This document shows, in pieces, positions 53,745-62,530 of a stretch of DNA of 64,000 nt (positions are counted from its first letter, which is position 1; each line of letters begins with the position of its first letter). The stretch is from NCBI GenBank assembly GCA_001447805.1, contig CP013099.1, positions 744,001 to 808,000 of the forward strand, in the 5' to 3' direction. Origin of the DNA: Candidatus Tenderia electrophaga. GTDB lineage: Bacteria > Pseudomonadota > Gammaproteobacteria > Tenderiales > Tenderiaceae. The position numbers and the translations under genes were made by a program. The notes under the pieces were generated by a model. It had not been told where the DNA came from, made no database searches, and was given only the letters and a program-made list of their open reading frames with translations.

Positions 53745-55735
53745 GCGCCCGCGTCCGGCGGCGGCGTCGGCTCGATCAGCTCCGGTTTGCCGCCGCGAAA
53801 GCGTGCCCACAGCAGCTGCCGGTGAATGCGGTTGGACTGGTCCATATAGAGCGTGCCGGTGGCGGCATCGAAATGGGCCTGGGGGCTGTCACGCAGCTGT
53901 TGCAGTTGACCGATGAGGCGATAGGCGTCGATACCCAGGGCATACAGCCGTTTAAAGGGAATGGCGTTACTGTGCCAGATGTCGGTAAACGTGTCCCAAG
54001 CGAGTCCGTCTCCCGGCACATGACTCAGCACCCAGGGCATGTCGCAAAACACAATGCCGTCCATGTCGCGGTCCTGGGTCGGATTGGGTTCACCGCTATA
54101 CACGTGCGAGGAGCTGTAGACCGGGATGCCGGCGGCGTAATAGAACTTCAGTTGCGGCCGGATCTGGCGCGCCTGATTGGGGAAGGCGGCCAGGTAGATA
54201 AAATCCACGTCCTGGCGCCGGCGCGGTTCGAATTTGATATCCAGCCCGGTGACCCGCTCCAGGGCGCGCTTGCGCGCGCGGCTGGCGTCGATATTCAACA
54301 GTTCGATCACCGGCGCCGAGAAGTCGTGGCGTGAAGGGTCATAGCGTTGCGCCTCCAGCACTCGGCCGTCGAGTTGTTGCCAGTGCCGCGCGAAGGTGGC
54401 GTACATACGCTCGCCCCATTCACCCTCCGGCGCCAGGATCAGGGCTTGGTCGTAACCCTCGAGCCAGGCGCGTTCCGCCACCTGGCGTGCCTCGTCTTCC
54501 GGCAGCAGGCCGAACTGGTAGAAGTTTTCCGCCACCCGGTTTTCATCGCTCCAGTAATTCAAGGCCAGCGTCGGCACCGCCATGGGTTCGGCTGCGGCGG
54601 GCTGCGCCGGTTCGATCACGGCGGACAGCAGCCCCGGCGGGGCGATGTCTTCCTCGGGCACGGGATTGGCGTGCTGCGCCAGGGCCTCGACCAGGGGTTT
54701 ATGCAGCGGGCCGACGATAAAGTCGGCGCCCTCGTCGACGGCGCGCTGATAGACCGCCAGTCCCGACTCGACGTCGTCGGTGGTGTCATAGATGCGGATC
54801 TCGGGGGTGTAACGCTCGCTGTTGCGGGCGTAATAGGCCGCCAGAAAACCGTCCCGTACCGCCTTGGCCGGGGTGGCGAAGTTGCCGCTCAGGGGCAGCA
54901 GCAGGGCGATATGTTCGGGGCGGTCGAGCTGGATGTCTTCATAGATCAACAGTTCGGCGATGAATTGTTCGGCGGCGGGGTGCGCGGGGTACGCGTCCAG
55001 CCAGGCCTGCAGGCGCCGTTCCAGTTGCTCGGGGTCGCCCAGGGCGGTTTGGTAGATGCGCGCCAACTCCAGCCAGCCGCTCAGGGTGTCCGGCGCCGGG
55101 GCGCTACGCAAAGTGTCGAGCACGGCGCTGTTCAGGCGGTTGAGGGTCTCCCAGATTTGACGGTGATTGCGGCGGATCTCCTCGGCGGCGCTGAGGGTGT
55201 CTTCCAGCAGGATGCGTTCGCGCACCGCCTCCAGATGATTGCCGCTCATGCTATAGGCCTCGGCACGCAGGCTGCGCCATTCACCCATCAGATCGGCAGG
55301 GACAATGGCTTCCGGCAGGCGCAAGTGGTTCAAGGCCAGTTCGGGCTGCAGTTCCAACAGGGCCAGGCGGGCGCGGGCGAACTGGTAACGGATCCGGTCG
55401 GTGGTCGGCAGCTGCGCCGGTTCGATGCGGTCCAGGATGGCGCCGGCACGTTGGGTGTGTTGGCCACGGGTGAGGATGGCGGCGGCGGCGAGCAGGTATT
55501 GTTGCCGCTCCACGCCACTGCTTTGTTGCGCCAGTCTGAGATAGCTTTGCGCGGCGATGACGTAATTGCCTTTGGCGCTGGAGTCCTCGGCCTGGGTCAC
55601 AAACGGTTGGCTGCTAAGCGCCGGGTCCGTCTCAGTGGCTTGGCGCGGCGGCGCGGCACAGGCGCTGACCAAGATGCTGATGGCCAGGGCGCTGCAGAGC
55701 TTGGGAAAACTGGCTGGCGTTACAGGGCGCGGCAT
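53741..55735 (-). CDS. lpoA: Penicillin-binding protein activator LpoA (LppC)
   Basis: 664 residues. Signal and lipobox LAISILVSACAAPP (Cys26), then an N-terminal TPR-like helical domain (about 30-270) and a C-terminal periplasmic-binding-fold domain (from HIALLLPLSGNFATPAKAVR). The block IVFCDMPWVLS and RLYALGIDAYRLIGQL are typical of LpoA. It activates PBP1A from the outer membrane. It is a gammaproteobacterial marker and is divergent from rsmI. Confidence 0.93.
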   Translation of the reverse strand: MPRPVTPASFPKLCSALAISILVSACAAPPRQATETDPALSSQPFVTQAEDSSAKGNYVIAAQSYLRLAQQSSGVERQQYLLAAAAILTRGQHTQRAGAILDRIEPAQLPTTDRIRYQFARARLALLELQPELALNHLRLPEAIVPADLMGEWRSLRAEAYSMSGNHLEAVRERILLEDTLSAAEEIRRNHRQIWETLNRLNSAVLDTLRSAPAPDTLSGWLELARIYQTALGDPEQLERRLQAWLDAYPAHPAAEQFIAELLIYEDIQLDRPEHIALLLPLSGNFATPAKAVRDGFLAAYYARNSERYTPEIRIYDTTDDVESGLAVYQRAVDEGADFIVGPLHKPLVEALAQHANPVPEEDIAPPGLLSAVIEPAQPAAAEPMAVPTLALNYWSDENRVAENFYQFGLLPEDEARQVAERAWLEGYDQALILAPEGEWGERMYATFARHWQQLDGRVLEAQRYDPSRHDFSAPVIELLNIDASRARKRALERVTGLDIKFEPRRRQDVDFIYLAAFPNQARQIRPQLKFYYAAGIPVYSSSHVYSGEPNPTQDRDMDGIVFCDMPWVLSHVPGDGLAWDTFTDIWHSNAIPFKRLYALGIDAYRLIGQLQQLRDSPQAHFDAATGTLYMDQSNRIHRQLLWARFRGGKPELIEPTPPPDAGA

Positions 55736-55856
55736 AGTTGAGCTTGTGGATGCAATGGATAAAATGTAGGTGTCGCTGAGCGGACATACGCCGGCACTCA
55801 GTATATCATGGCATGCTACCCTGTCGCCCCGACCTCAGCGCAGACCGTTTTACTCA

Positions 55857-56705
55857 ATGACGACGCAAGGCATTCTTTATCTGGTCGCCACCCCCATCGG
55901 CAACCTCGGGGATATGACACCGCGCGCGCTGGAGGTGTTGAATGACGTCGACCTGATCGCGGCAGAAGATACCCGCCACAGCGGCAAGCTGCTGCAGCAT
56001 TTCGGCGTGCGTACGCCCTGCCAGGCCTATCATGAGCACAACGAGCGCCAGCTCTGCGACACGCTGGTGGCGCGCTTGCAGGCGGGTGCATCCATCGCCC
56101 TGATCTCGGATGCCGGCACGCCCTTGGTCAGCGATCCGGGTTACCACTTGGTGCAGGCGGCGCGCGCCGCGGGGCTGCAGGTAGTGCCGGTGCCGGGCGC
56201 GAGCGCCTTGATCGCGGCCCTGTCGGCGTCCGGCCTGCCCTCGGATCGCTTTGTCTTCGAGGGGTTCTTGCCGGCCAAGGCCGCGGCACGGCGCCAGCGG
56301 CTGGCGGCGCTGGCCGATGATACGCGCACGCTAATCTTTTATGAATCCACGCACCGTATTGAGAACAGCCTGGCCGACATGCGCGATGTGTTCGGTATTC
56401 ATCGCCGGGCGGTGATCGCGCGCGAGCTGACCAAGCGCTTCGAGACAATTCACGGCGACGCCCTGGGTGCCTTGCTGGTTTGGGTGCAGGGGGATCCGGA
56501 TCAGCGTAAAGGCGAATGTGTGATTCTGGTGCGCGGGGCGGGCAAGCCGGAGACCGGTGAAGCCGATGCTGAAGTGCAGCGTCTGCTGCGCATCCTGATG
56601 GCGGAGTTGCCGCTCAAGCAGGCGGCGGCGCTGGCGGCCCGGATCAGCGGCCAGAAAAAGAACGCCGTGTATCGCCTGGCCCTGGCGCTGAGTACCGGGG
56701 AATAA
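55857..56705 (+). CDS. rsmI: 16S rRNA 2'-O-ribose C1402 methyltransferase
   Basis: 282 residues, tetrapyrrole-methylase fold: [53 protein letters not shown] and [20 protein letters not shown]. It methylates the ribose of C1402 in 16S rRNA; RsmH (61281) acts on the base of the same nucleotide. The start is taken as ATG 55857. Divergent from lpoA, convergent with the GGDEF/EAL gene (4 bases apart). Confidence 0.95.
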   Translation: MTTQGILYLVATPIGNLGDMTPRALEVLNDVDLIAAEDTRHSGKLLQHFGVRTPCQAYHEHNERQLCDTLVARLQAGASIALISDAGTPLVSDPGYHLVQAARAAGLQVVPVPGASALIAALSASGLPSDRFVFEGFLPAKAAARRQRLAALADDTRTLIFYESTHRIENSLADMRDVFGIHRRAVIARELTKRFETIHGDALGALLVWVQGDPDQRKGECVILVRGAGKPETGEADAEVQRLLRILMAELPLKQAAALAARISGQKKNAVYRLALALSTGE

Positions 56706-56709
56706 TGGG

Positions 56710-59700
56710 TTAGGCCGGCTCGGGCGTTTGGTTGTTCTCGACCATGGCGACGAAGGCCGGCCCCGGCAAGGGTTGGCTGAAGTAATAGCCCTGAAAGATG
56801 TAACACAGGTTCTGCTTGAGCGCCTGTAACACCTCGACCGTCTCCACGCCTTCGGCCACGACCCCAAGGCTCAAGTGACGCGCCACTGAAATAATGGTCT
56901 CGACAATGGCGGCGTCATTGCGGTCGGTGGTGAGGTCGAGGACGAAGGATTTATCGATCTTGATCTGATCGATGGGCAGGCGTTTGAGATAGGCCAGCGA
57001 GGAATAGCCGGTGCCGAAATCGTCGATGGCGATGTGTACGCCCAGCTCTCTGAGCGCCTCCATCTTGGCCACCGTGTCGACGATGTCTTCGATGACCAGG
57101 CTTTCGGTCAATTCCAGCTTCAGATAATCCGGTTGCACGCCGTGCCGTTCAAGGGCGCGGGTGATGTCGGCGACGAAGTCGCTTTGATGAAACTGGCGCG
57201 CGCTGATATTAATGGCCATGAAACCGGTCTGCTGCGCCCAGCTATGGGACTGCCATTGCTTTACTTGGGCGATGGCTTGTTGCATGACCCAGTCGCCCAG
57301 GGGGAGGATGATGCCGGTCTCTTCCGCCACGGGAATGAATTCTTCCGGCGAGACCCAGCCGCGTTGCGGATGGTGCCAACGCAGCAGGGCTTCGGCGCCG
57401 ACGACACGATGGTCATTGTCCATCAGCGGTTGATAGTGAAGTTGGAAGGATTCCTCCTGCAACGCTGCGCGCAAATCTTTTTCCAGGCCCAGGCGTTGGT
57501 CCACCGCTTCCTGCATGCTGGGTCGATAGAAGCGAATCTCGTCGCGACCGGCGGCCTTGGCGCGGTACATGGCGGTGTCGGCGTGCTTGAGAATGTCATC
57601 GGCCGATTCGTCGACGAAGGGGAAGATGACAACGCCGATGCTGGGGGTGGTGTGGTACTGATGACCGTTGAGGAAGTAGGGCTGGGAAAGGCTGTGGCGC
57701 AGTTTTTCCGCCACTACGCTGGCCTCGTAGCTGGCCTCGTTGTCGTCGTTTTTGAGTTCCGGCAGCAATACCATGAATTCGTCGCCGCCGAGTCGCGCGA
57801 CACTGTCTTCGGCGCGCACGTGTTGACTCAAGCGCTTCGCCACTTCGCAGAGCACGGCGTCGCCTACGGCATGGCCGAGGGAGTCATTGATGGTCTTGAA
57901 GCGATCGAGATCGAGAAACAGCAGGGCGCCCTTGGTGTGGTGACGCCGGGCGATGGCGAGGCTGTGATCCAGTCGGTCCATCAATAAACGCCGATTGGGT
58001 AGGCCGGTGAGTTCGTCATGATAGGCCAGATGCTGGATCTGGGCCTCATCGCGCTTGCGTTGGGTGATGTCGCGCGTGCTCAGGGTGAGGCCGACGATGT
58101 CGCCGTCGACGATGCGTGGTGCGACCCGCGATTCATAATAGATAATGTCGCCGTCGGGGGCGGTGTGCTCGGTCTCATAGCTGCAGGGCGCGCCTGCGCT
58201 CAGGGTGGTTCTCAGCTTGCTTTCCACCTCGCGGCGTTTGAAGGGGTTTTCGACGTAATCCAGAATGCAAGTGCCGATCAGGTCTTCGACGCGTTGCCCC
58301 GGCGCGGCATGATTGGCGAACTCGATGCGCAGCGCCGCGTTCAGGGTAAGGATGTGGTCCGGAGAGTTCTCGGTCAAGGAGCGCCAGCGTTCCTCTGAAT
58401 CGATCAGTTCCTGCTCGGCCCACTGCCGCTCTTCGCGCGTGCGCAGCATCATGATGCCATACGCCAGATCATCGGTCAGTTCGCGCAACAGGCGCACCTC
58501 TTCCGGGTCGAAGGCGTCGCGTTCAGCGGCATAGATTAGCAGGGTGCCGAAGGCCCTATCCTCGTAAGTCAAGGGCAGGCCGATGACCGAGGCGAAACCG
58601 CGTTGGGTGGCTTCGTCGCGCCAGGGTTCGAAGCGGGCGTCGTTGAGTACGTCGCGCACGATGCAGGGGGCGCCGCTGCGGATCGACGTGCCGCCCGGGC
58701 CGCGGCCGCGCGGGTCGTCTTCGGACCAGCTAAGCCTGGCGTTGTCTAGGTAGTGATCGTCGAACCCCGCCTGCGCCGCGGGCAGCACCGATTTGGCGTC
58801 GTCGTCCTGGGCATAGCCGATCCAGGCCAGGCGATAGCCGCCGACGGCGACGATGATATTGCATATATCGCGCAGCAAATCCTTCTCGTCGCGGGCATGC
58901 ACCAGGGCATTGCTGCACGCGCTGATCGCCGACAGGGCCCGATTGCTGCGTTGCAGGTCGATGGTGTTTTTGTTGATCTGCTGTTGCAATTCGCTGGTGT
59001 GGATCATCATGCGGCCGGTCAGCGGACGCAGTATATGGATGATCAGCGCCATGGCAACGAGGATCAACGCCGCCACGATGATCAATATCACAACGGCCTG
59101 CTCGCGCAGCGGCGCGTAAAGCTTGCTCGCATCAACGCTGAGCGCGAGTGCCCAGGGCGGGTGGCGGGTGATGGGGGCGTAGGCGGTGATTGCCCCTTCG
59201 TTGTTGCCGTTTGTGCCCGGCGCCATGACACCGCTTTCTCCCTGCAGCGCCTTGTCTAAGGCGGTACCAATAAACGGCTGGTCTGGCTGTGCGGTGCCGT
59301 TGTATGGAGAGATGACGGTCAGCTGGCCGTTATCCAAAACACCTAAATAGACGGTTTCGCCGTGGTCAAACGCAAGCGCCGCCGTGAACAGTTGCAGCAA
59401 CGGAGTGGCGGAAAAGGTGACGATGTCGGTGCCGATGCGCTCGCCGTCACTGCTCAGAATGGGCGTGCCGACCAGAAACACCCGCTGCGTCTCAACTTGA
59501 AAAATCGGGCCGATGCTGGGTCCTCTGTCCTCGTCCTGGGGGATGAGCCATGCCTGCTTGGCCGGGGTGTGCCCGACCGCGACTAGCGGCGTAGCATCTC
59601 GATCCAGCCGCGTAATGCCGACGATTTGCGGCGTGCCGGCCATGGCATCCTCGAGTATCGGCCTCGTCTGGCTGCGTAATTCAGCGAGATCGAGTTGCTT

Positions 59701-59967
59701 GTTGCGATACTGCTGCAGCAAGGTACGGGCGTGGCTGCGGCTGGATATCTGAGCGGCGATGATGCCGAGCGTCTTGAGGTGTTCGTTGGCGGCCAGGGCG
59801 AGACTGGTCGTGGCCGCCATCAGGCGCTGTTGATGTTGTTGTTTGTTGTGCTGGTACAGCGGGACGGCTACCGAGATCGCGACTAGCAGCGCTGTAAGAA
59901 TGGTGCCCCCTGCCGCCAGGATAAGGAGACGCCGTTGCAGCTTCCCGGGTTCACGCTGAGTCTGCAT
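56710..59967 (-). CDS. Membrane GGDEF/EAL protein with cache, GAF and PAS sensors
   Basis: 1085 residues from ATG 59967. Order: TM helix (about 14-36, LILAAGGTILTALLVAI), a periplasmic cache-like domain to about 300, a second TM (VVILIIVAALILVAMALIIH), a GAF domain (with DLLRDICNIIVAVGGYRLAW), PAS (WRSLTENSPDHILTLN), GGDEF (RLGGDEFMVLLPEL) and EAL (VGAEALLRWHHPQRG; IDDFGTGYSSLAYLKRLPID). Both active motifs are intact, so it may make or break c-di-GMP. An open frame runs up to 60108 but that is close to rnpB and has no better start. Confidence 0.9.
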   Translation of the reverse strand: MQTQREPGKLQRRLLILAAGGTILTALLVAISVAVPLYQHNKQQHQQRLMAATTSLALAANEHLKTLGIIAAQISSRSHARTLLQQYRNKQLDLAELRSQTRPILEDAMAGTPQIVGITRLDRDATPLVAVGHTPAKQAWLIPQDEDRGPSIGPIFQVETQRVFLVGTPILSSDGERIGTDIVTFSATPLLQLFTAALAFDHGETVYLGVLDNGQLTVISPYNGTAQPDQPFIGTALDKALQGESGVMAPGTNGNNEGAITAYAPITRHPPWALALSVDASKLYAPLREQAVVILIIVAALILVAMALIIHILRPLTGRMMIHTSELQQQINKNTIDLQRSNRALSAISACSNALVHARDEKDLLRDICNIIVAVGGYRLAWIGYAQDDDAKSVLPAAQAGFDDHYLDNARLSWSEDDPRGRGPGGTSIRSGAPCIVRDVLNDARFEPWRDEATQRGFASVIGLPLTYEDRAFGTLLIYAAERDAFDPEEVRLLRELTDDLAYGIMMLRTREERQWAEQELIDSEERWRSLTENSPDHILTLNAALRIEFANHAAPGQRVEDLIGTCILDYVENPFKRREVESKLRTTLSAGAPCSYETEHTAPDGDIIYYESRVAPRIVDGDIVGLTLSTRDITQRKRDEAQIQHLAYHDELTGLPNRRLLMDRLDHSLAIARRHHTKGALLFLDLDRFKTINDSLGHAVGDAVLCEVAKRLSQHVRAEDSVARLGGDEFMVLLPELKNDDNEASYEASVVAEKLRHSLSQPYFLNGHQYHTTPSIGVVIFPFVDESADDILKHADTAMYRAKAAGRDEIRFYRPSMQEAVDQRLGLEKDLRAALQEESFQLHYQPLMDNDHRVVGAEALLRWHHPQRGWVSPEEFIPVAEETGIILPLGDWVMQQAIAQVKQWQSHSWAQQTGFMAINISARQFHQSDFVADITRALERHGVQPDYLKLELTESLVIEDIVDTVAKMEALRELGVHIAIDDFGTGYSSLAYLKRLPIDQIKIDKSFVLDLTTDRNDAAIVETIISVARHLSLGVVAEGVETVEVLQALKQNLCYIFQGYYFSQPLPGPAFVAMVENNQTPEPA

Positions 59968-60143
59968 CGGAACCCGCCCCCCGCCAGCGTCGCTGACACT
60001 TTCCTTATAGTATGATTTTGGCGTTGCCAAACCACCCCACTCTCTTTGTTGGGTTCCTGGCTGACTATATGACGCCCGCGCTGCGGCGTAAAGCGCCAAC
60101 AGCGCCATGGATCTTTGCCGGCAAGCCTGATAGGCTTGCGCCA

Positions 60144-60498
60144 GGAGTCGGCCGGGCGGTCGCTGTAGTCGTGCTGTATGCCGGCTATGGAGGAAAGTCC
60201 GGGCTCCACAGGGCAGGGTGCCAGGTAACGCCTGGGGGGCGCGAGTCTACGGAAAGTGCAACAGAAAGCATACCGCCTAAGCACCGCAAGGTGCCGGTAA
60301 GGGTGAAATGGTGCGGTAAGAGCGCACCGCGCCGGTGGCAACATGCGGCGGCAAGGTAAACCCCACCCGGAGCAAGGCCAAATAGGGGAACAATGGTGCG
60401 GCCCGCACTGTTCCCGGGTAGGCTGCATGAGGTGTGTGGCGACGCACATCCCAGATGAATGACTGCTCTCGACAGAACCCGGCTTACAGGCCGACTCC
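60144..60498 (+). ncRNA. rnpB: RNase P RNA, class A
   Basis: The catalytic RNA of RNase P, which trims tRNA 5' ends. Conserved blocks in order: GAGGAAAGTCCGGGCTCCAC-type start at about 60188, AGGGCAGGGTGCCAGGTAAC, AGGGTGAAATGGTGCGGTAA, AGAGCGCACCGCG, CCACCCGGAGCAAGGCCAAA, GGTAGGCTGCATGAGG, and GATGAATGACTG with ACAGAACCCGGCTTA. The ends form helix P1: GGAGTCGGCC (60144-60153) pairs perfectly with GGCCGACTCC (60489-60498). A T-run (60501-60506) follows P1 and would end transcription. A hairpin GCAAGCCTgatAGGCTTGC lies just before it at 60121-60139. Confidence 0.96.
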
Positions 60499-60723
60499 AA
60501 TTTTTTCTGCTTCCAGAATTTTTCCGCAAATCGTCCTTGTGGGCCGCAAACGTATCATTTCTCCTCTTACACTTAAAGTAAACACTCAAGTCCGCTTTTC
60601 AAGTTGATGATTTGTTAATCCTATCTGTTTGGGCTGCGATGTGATTCCCTTCCGCGCTCTGCTCTGTTCCGCTAAGTGTCTGTCACAAAAGAAAGAATTG
60701 CTGTTTTGAAGTGGTGATTTCGC
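60499..60723. other. Intergenic region between rnpB and the mraZ promoter
   Basis: With the promoter and operator this is a 320-base non-coding stretch. Apart from the T-runs right after rnpB (TTTTTT at 60501-60506), no gene, repeat or extra signal stands out. Confidence 0.5.
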
Positions 60724-60753
60724 TTGACATGAAGGTCTTCTGATTTCTATAGT
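60724..60753 (+). promoter_or_regulatory. Sigma-70 promoter of the dcw cluster (mraZ promoter)
   Basis: A perfect TTGACA (60724-60729), an 18-bp spacer and TATAGT (60748-60753). It lies 67 bases before the mraZ start and directly ahead of the MraZ operator repeats. Confidence 0.85.
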
Positions 60754-60760
60754 GTCAAGA

Positions 60761-60790
60761 AGTGGGGGAAAGTGGTCGATAGTGGGTAAG
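60761..60790 (+). promoter_or_regulatory. MraZ operator: three direct GTGGG/T repeats at exact 10-bp spacing
   Basis: GTGGG at 60762, GTGGT at 60772 and GTGGG at 60782 each start a 10-bp unit (AGTGGGGGAA, AGTGGTCGAT, AGTGGGTAAG). Known MraZ operators consist of three or four TGGG-type repeats one helical turn apart, downstream of the promoter. This gives autoregulation of mraZ and the genes behind it. Confidence 0.85.
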
Positions 60791-60819
60791 ACAGTCTCAA
60801 ACGCTCAGGGAGAAAACAC

Positions 60820-61275
60820 TTGTTCAGAGGGGTGACCCCCATCAATGTCGACGCCAAGGGTCGCATGGCGATCCCTGCCAAATATCGTGAGCGCCTGCAG
60901 GAGCTCTGCGAGGGACGTTTGGTGCTGACGGTCGACTTTGATAAGTGCCTGATGCTGTTCCCGGAGAGTGAGTGGGAGCAGCTGGAGCGCAAGCTTTCCC
61001 GCCTGCCCAGCCTCAATCCGCGCGCCCGGCGCCTGCAGCGTCTGCTGATGGGCTATGCCAGCGAATGCGAGGTGGACGGCAATGGTCGCATCCTGTTGCC
61101 GGCGGTGCTGCGCGAGTACGCCCAGCTGGACAAGCGCATCGTGCTGGTGGGGCAGGGCAACAAGTTTGAGATCTGGAACGAAGAGATCTGGAACGGCAAC
61201 CGCGACGAATGGCTGGCGGCCGAGGCGGCCGGCACGGACGCCATGCCGGAAGAGCTGGAAAATCTATCATTTTGA
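60820..61275 (+). CDS. mraZ: Transcriptional regulator MraZ
   Basis: 151 residues with two SpoVT/AbrB-like domains: FRGVTPINVDAKGRMAIPAK and YASECEVDGNGRILLPAVLR. MraZ binds the repeats in its own promoter and represses the division-cell wall cluster. The start is TTG at 60820 (TTG TTC AGA GGG), as CAGGGAG lies about 8 bases before it and the family starts with MFRG. It overlaps the rsmH frame by 4 bases at TTGA if rsmH starts at 61272. Confidence 0.95.
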   Translation: MFRGVTPINVDAKGRMAIPAKYRERLQELCEGRLVLTVDFDKCLMLFPESEWEQLERKLSRLPSLNPRARRLQRLLMGYASECEVDGNGRILLPAVLREYAQLDKRIVLVGQGNKFEIWNEEIWNGNRDEWLAAEAAGTDAMPEELENLSF

Positions 61276-61280
61276 GCGGG

Positions 61281-62216
61281 GTGAGCGGCGAATACAGCCA
61301 CCGCCCGGTATTGCTGGAGGAGGCCTTGGAGGCGCTGAAGCTTAAACCGGCAGGGGTCTATGTGGATGCCACTTTTGGCAGAGGCGGTCATGCCCAGGCC
61401 ATTTTGCAGCGGCTGGGCAGCGCGGGCCGTCTGCTGGGGCTAGACAAGGACCCTCAGGCCGTCGCCAGCGCGCAGCAGCGTTTCGGCGATGATGCCCGCT
61501 TCAGTATCCACCACGCCAGTTTTGCCGAGCTCGGCGGCGTGGTGTCCGAGGCCGGCCTGATGGGGCGGGTGGATGGCATCCTGATGGACCTGGGGGTCTC
61601 CTCGCCGCAGCTGGACGACGCCGCGCGCGGCTTCAGTTTTATGCGCGAAGGTCCTTTGGATATGCGCATGGACAACAGCCGCGGGCTGTCGGCGGCGGCC
61701 TGGCTGGCCCAGGCCAAGGAGGCCGAAATCGCGCGTGTGCTGAAGGACTACGGCGAGGAACGTTTCGCCAAACGTATCGCGCGCGCCATCGTCGCCGCGC
61801 GCCGGGAAACGGCTATTGAAACCACCGGCCAGTTGGTGGCGATCATCAAGGCGGTCATGCCCAAACAACGCGAGCAGGACAAGCATCCGGCTACGCGCAG
61901 TTTTCAGGGAATCCGCATCTTCATCAATCAGGAGCTGGCGAATCTGCACAGCTGTCTGGAACAGGTGGTGGACGTGCTTGACCGCGGTGGACGCCTGGCG
62001 GTAATCAGCTTTCACTCGCTGGAGGATCGTATCGTGAAGCGCTTTATGCGTGACCAGGCCAGGGGGGATGAATTCCCTCCGGATCTGCCGGTGACCGTGG
62101 ATCAGTTGAACCCCCGCTTGCGTCTGGTGGGCAAGGCGGTGCACGCATCGGCCGCGGAGCTGGCGCACAACGTGCGCGCCCGCAGTGCCGTATTGCGGGT
62201 GGCGGAAAAGGTATGA
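61281..62216 (+). CDS. rsmH: 16S rRNA N4-C1402 methyltransferase
   Basis: 311 residues from GTG 61281. Motifs: YSHRPVLLEEALEALKLKPA, the SAM site VDATFGRGGHAQAIL, GILMDLGVSSPQLDDAARGF, and AVISFHSLEDRIVKRFMRD. It methylates N4 of C1402 in 16S rRNA. Start could also be the TTG at 61272, which overlaps the mraZ stop (TTGA) and adds three residues. The stop overlaps the ftsL ATG. Confidence 0.95.
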   Translation: MSGEYSHRPVLLEEALEALKLKPAGVYVDATFGRGGHAQAILQRLGSAGRLLGLDKDPQAVASAQQRFGDDARFSIHHASFAELGGVVSEAGLMGRVDGILMDLGVSSPQLDDAARGFSFMREGPLDMRMDNSRGLSAAAWLAQAKEAEIARVLKDYGEERFAKRIARAIVAARRETAIETTGQLVAIIKAVMPKQREQDKHPATRSFQGIRIFINQELANLHSCLEQVVDVLDRGGRLAVISFHSLEDRIVKRFMRDQARGDEFPPDLPVTVDQLNPRLRLVGKAVHASAAELAHNVRARSAVLRVAEKV

Positions 62217-62530
62217 AGGCAGCGCTACGGACGAACCCCGCGCCGCGGGGTGACGGCGGCCAGCTGCTGCACGGCGGCGCGATCGCCATGCTCGGCGCGG
62301 TGGTGCTGATGTCGGCCGTGGCGGTGGTCTACGCCAAATACGAGAGCCGCACCTTGTTTGCCGAGCTGCAAAGTTTGAAGCAGGCACAGGACCGTATGGA
62401 TGTGGAGTGGGGGCAATTGCAGTTGGAGCAAAGTACCTGGGCGGCCCACGGCCGTATTGAATCGATTGCGCGCAAGCGCTTGGGCATGGTCTTGCCCGAG
62501 CCGCAACAGGTGGTGGTGATCAAACCTTGA
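62213..62530 (+). CDS. ftsL: Cell division protein FtsL
   Basis: 105 residues. A short cytoplasmic part, one TM helix (GAIAMLGAVVLMSAVAVVYA) and a periplasmic coiled coil (YESRTLFAELQSLKQAQDRM to WGQLQLEQSTWAAHGRIESI), then a conserved end (RKRLGMVLPEPQQ). FtsL joins FtsB and FtsQ in the divisome. ATG 62213 overlaps the rsmH stop (ATGA). Confidence 0.93.
   Translation: MKAALRTNPAPRGDGGQLLHGGAIAMLGAVVLMSAVAVVYAKYESRTLFAELQSLKQAQDRMDVEWGQLQLEQSTWAAHGRIESIARKRLGMVLPEPQQVVVIKP

Noticed and set aside
60004-60030. Minus-strand promoter for the GGDEF/EAL gene (TTGGCA, 15-bp gap, TATAAG)
   Set aside because: The spacer is too short and both boxes are partial; not strong enough to annotate.
59968-60108. 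N-terminal extension of the GGDEF/EAL protein upstream of 59967
   Set aside because: It adds 47 residues without a signal or conserved motif, runs through the likely promoter region towards rnpB, and the TM anchor is well placed from ATG 59967.
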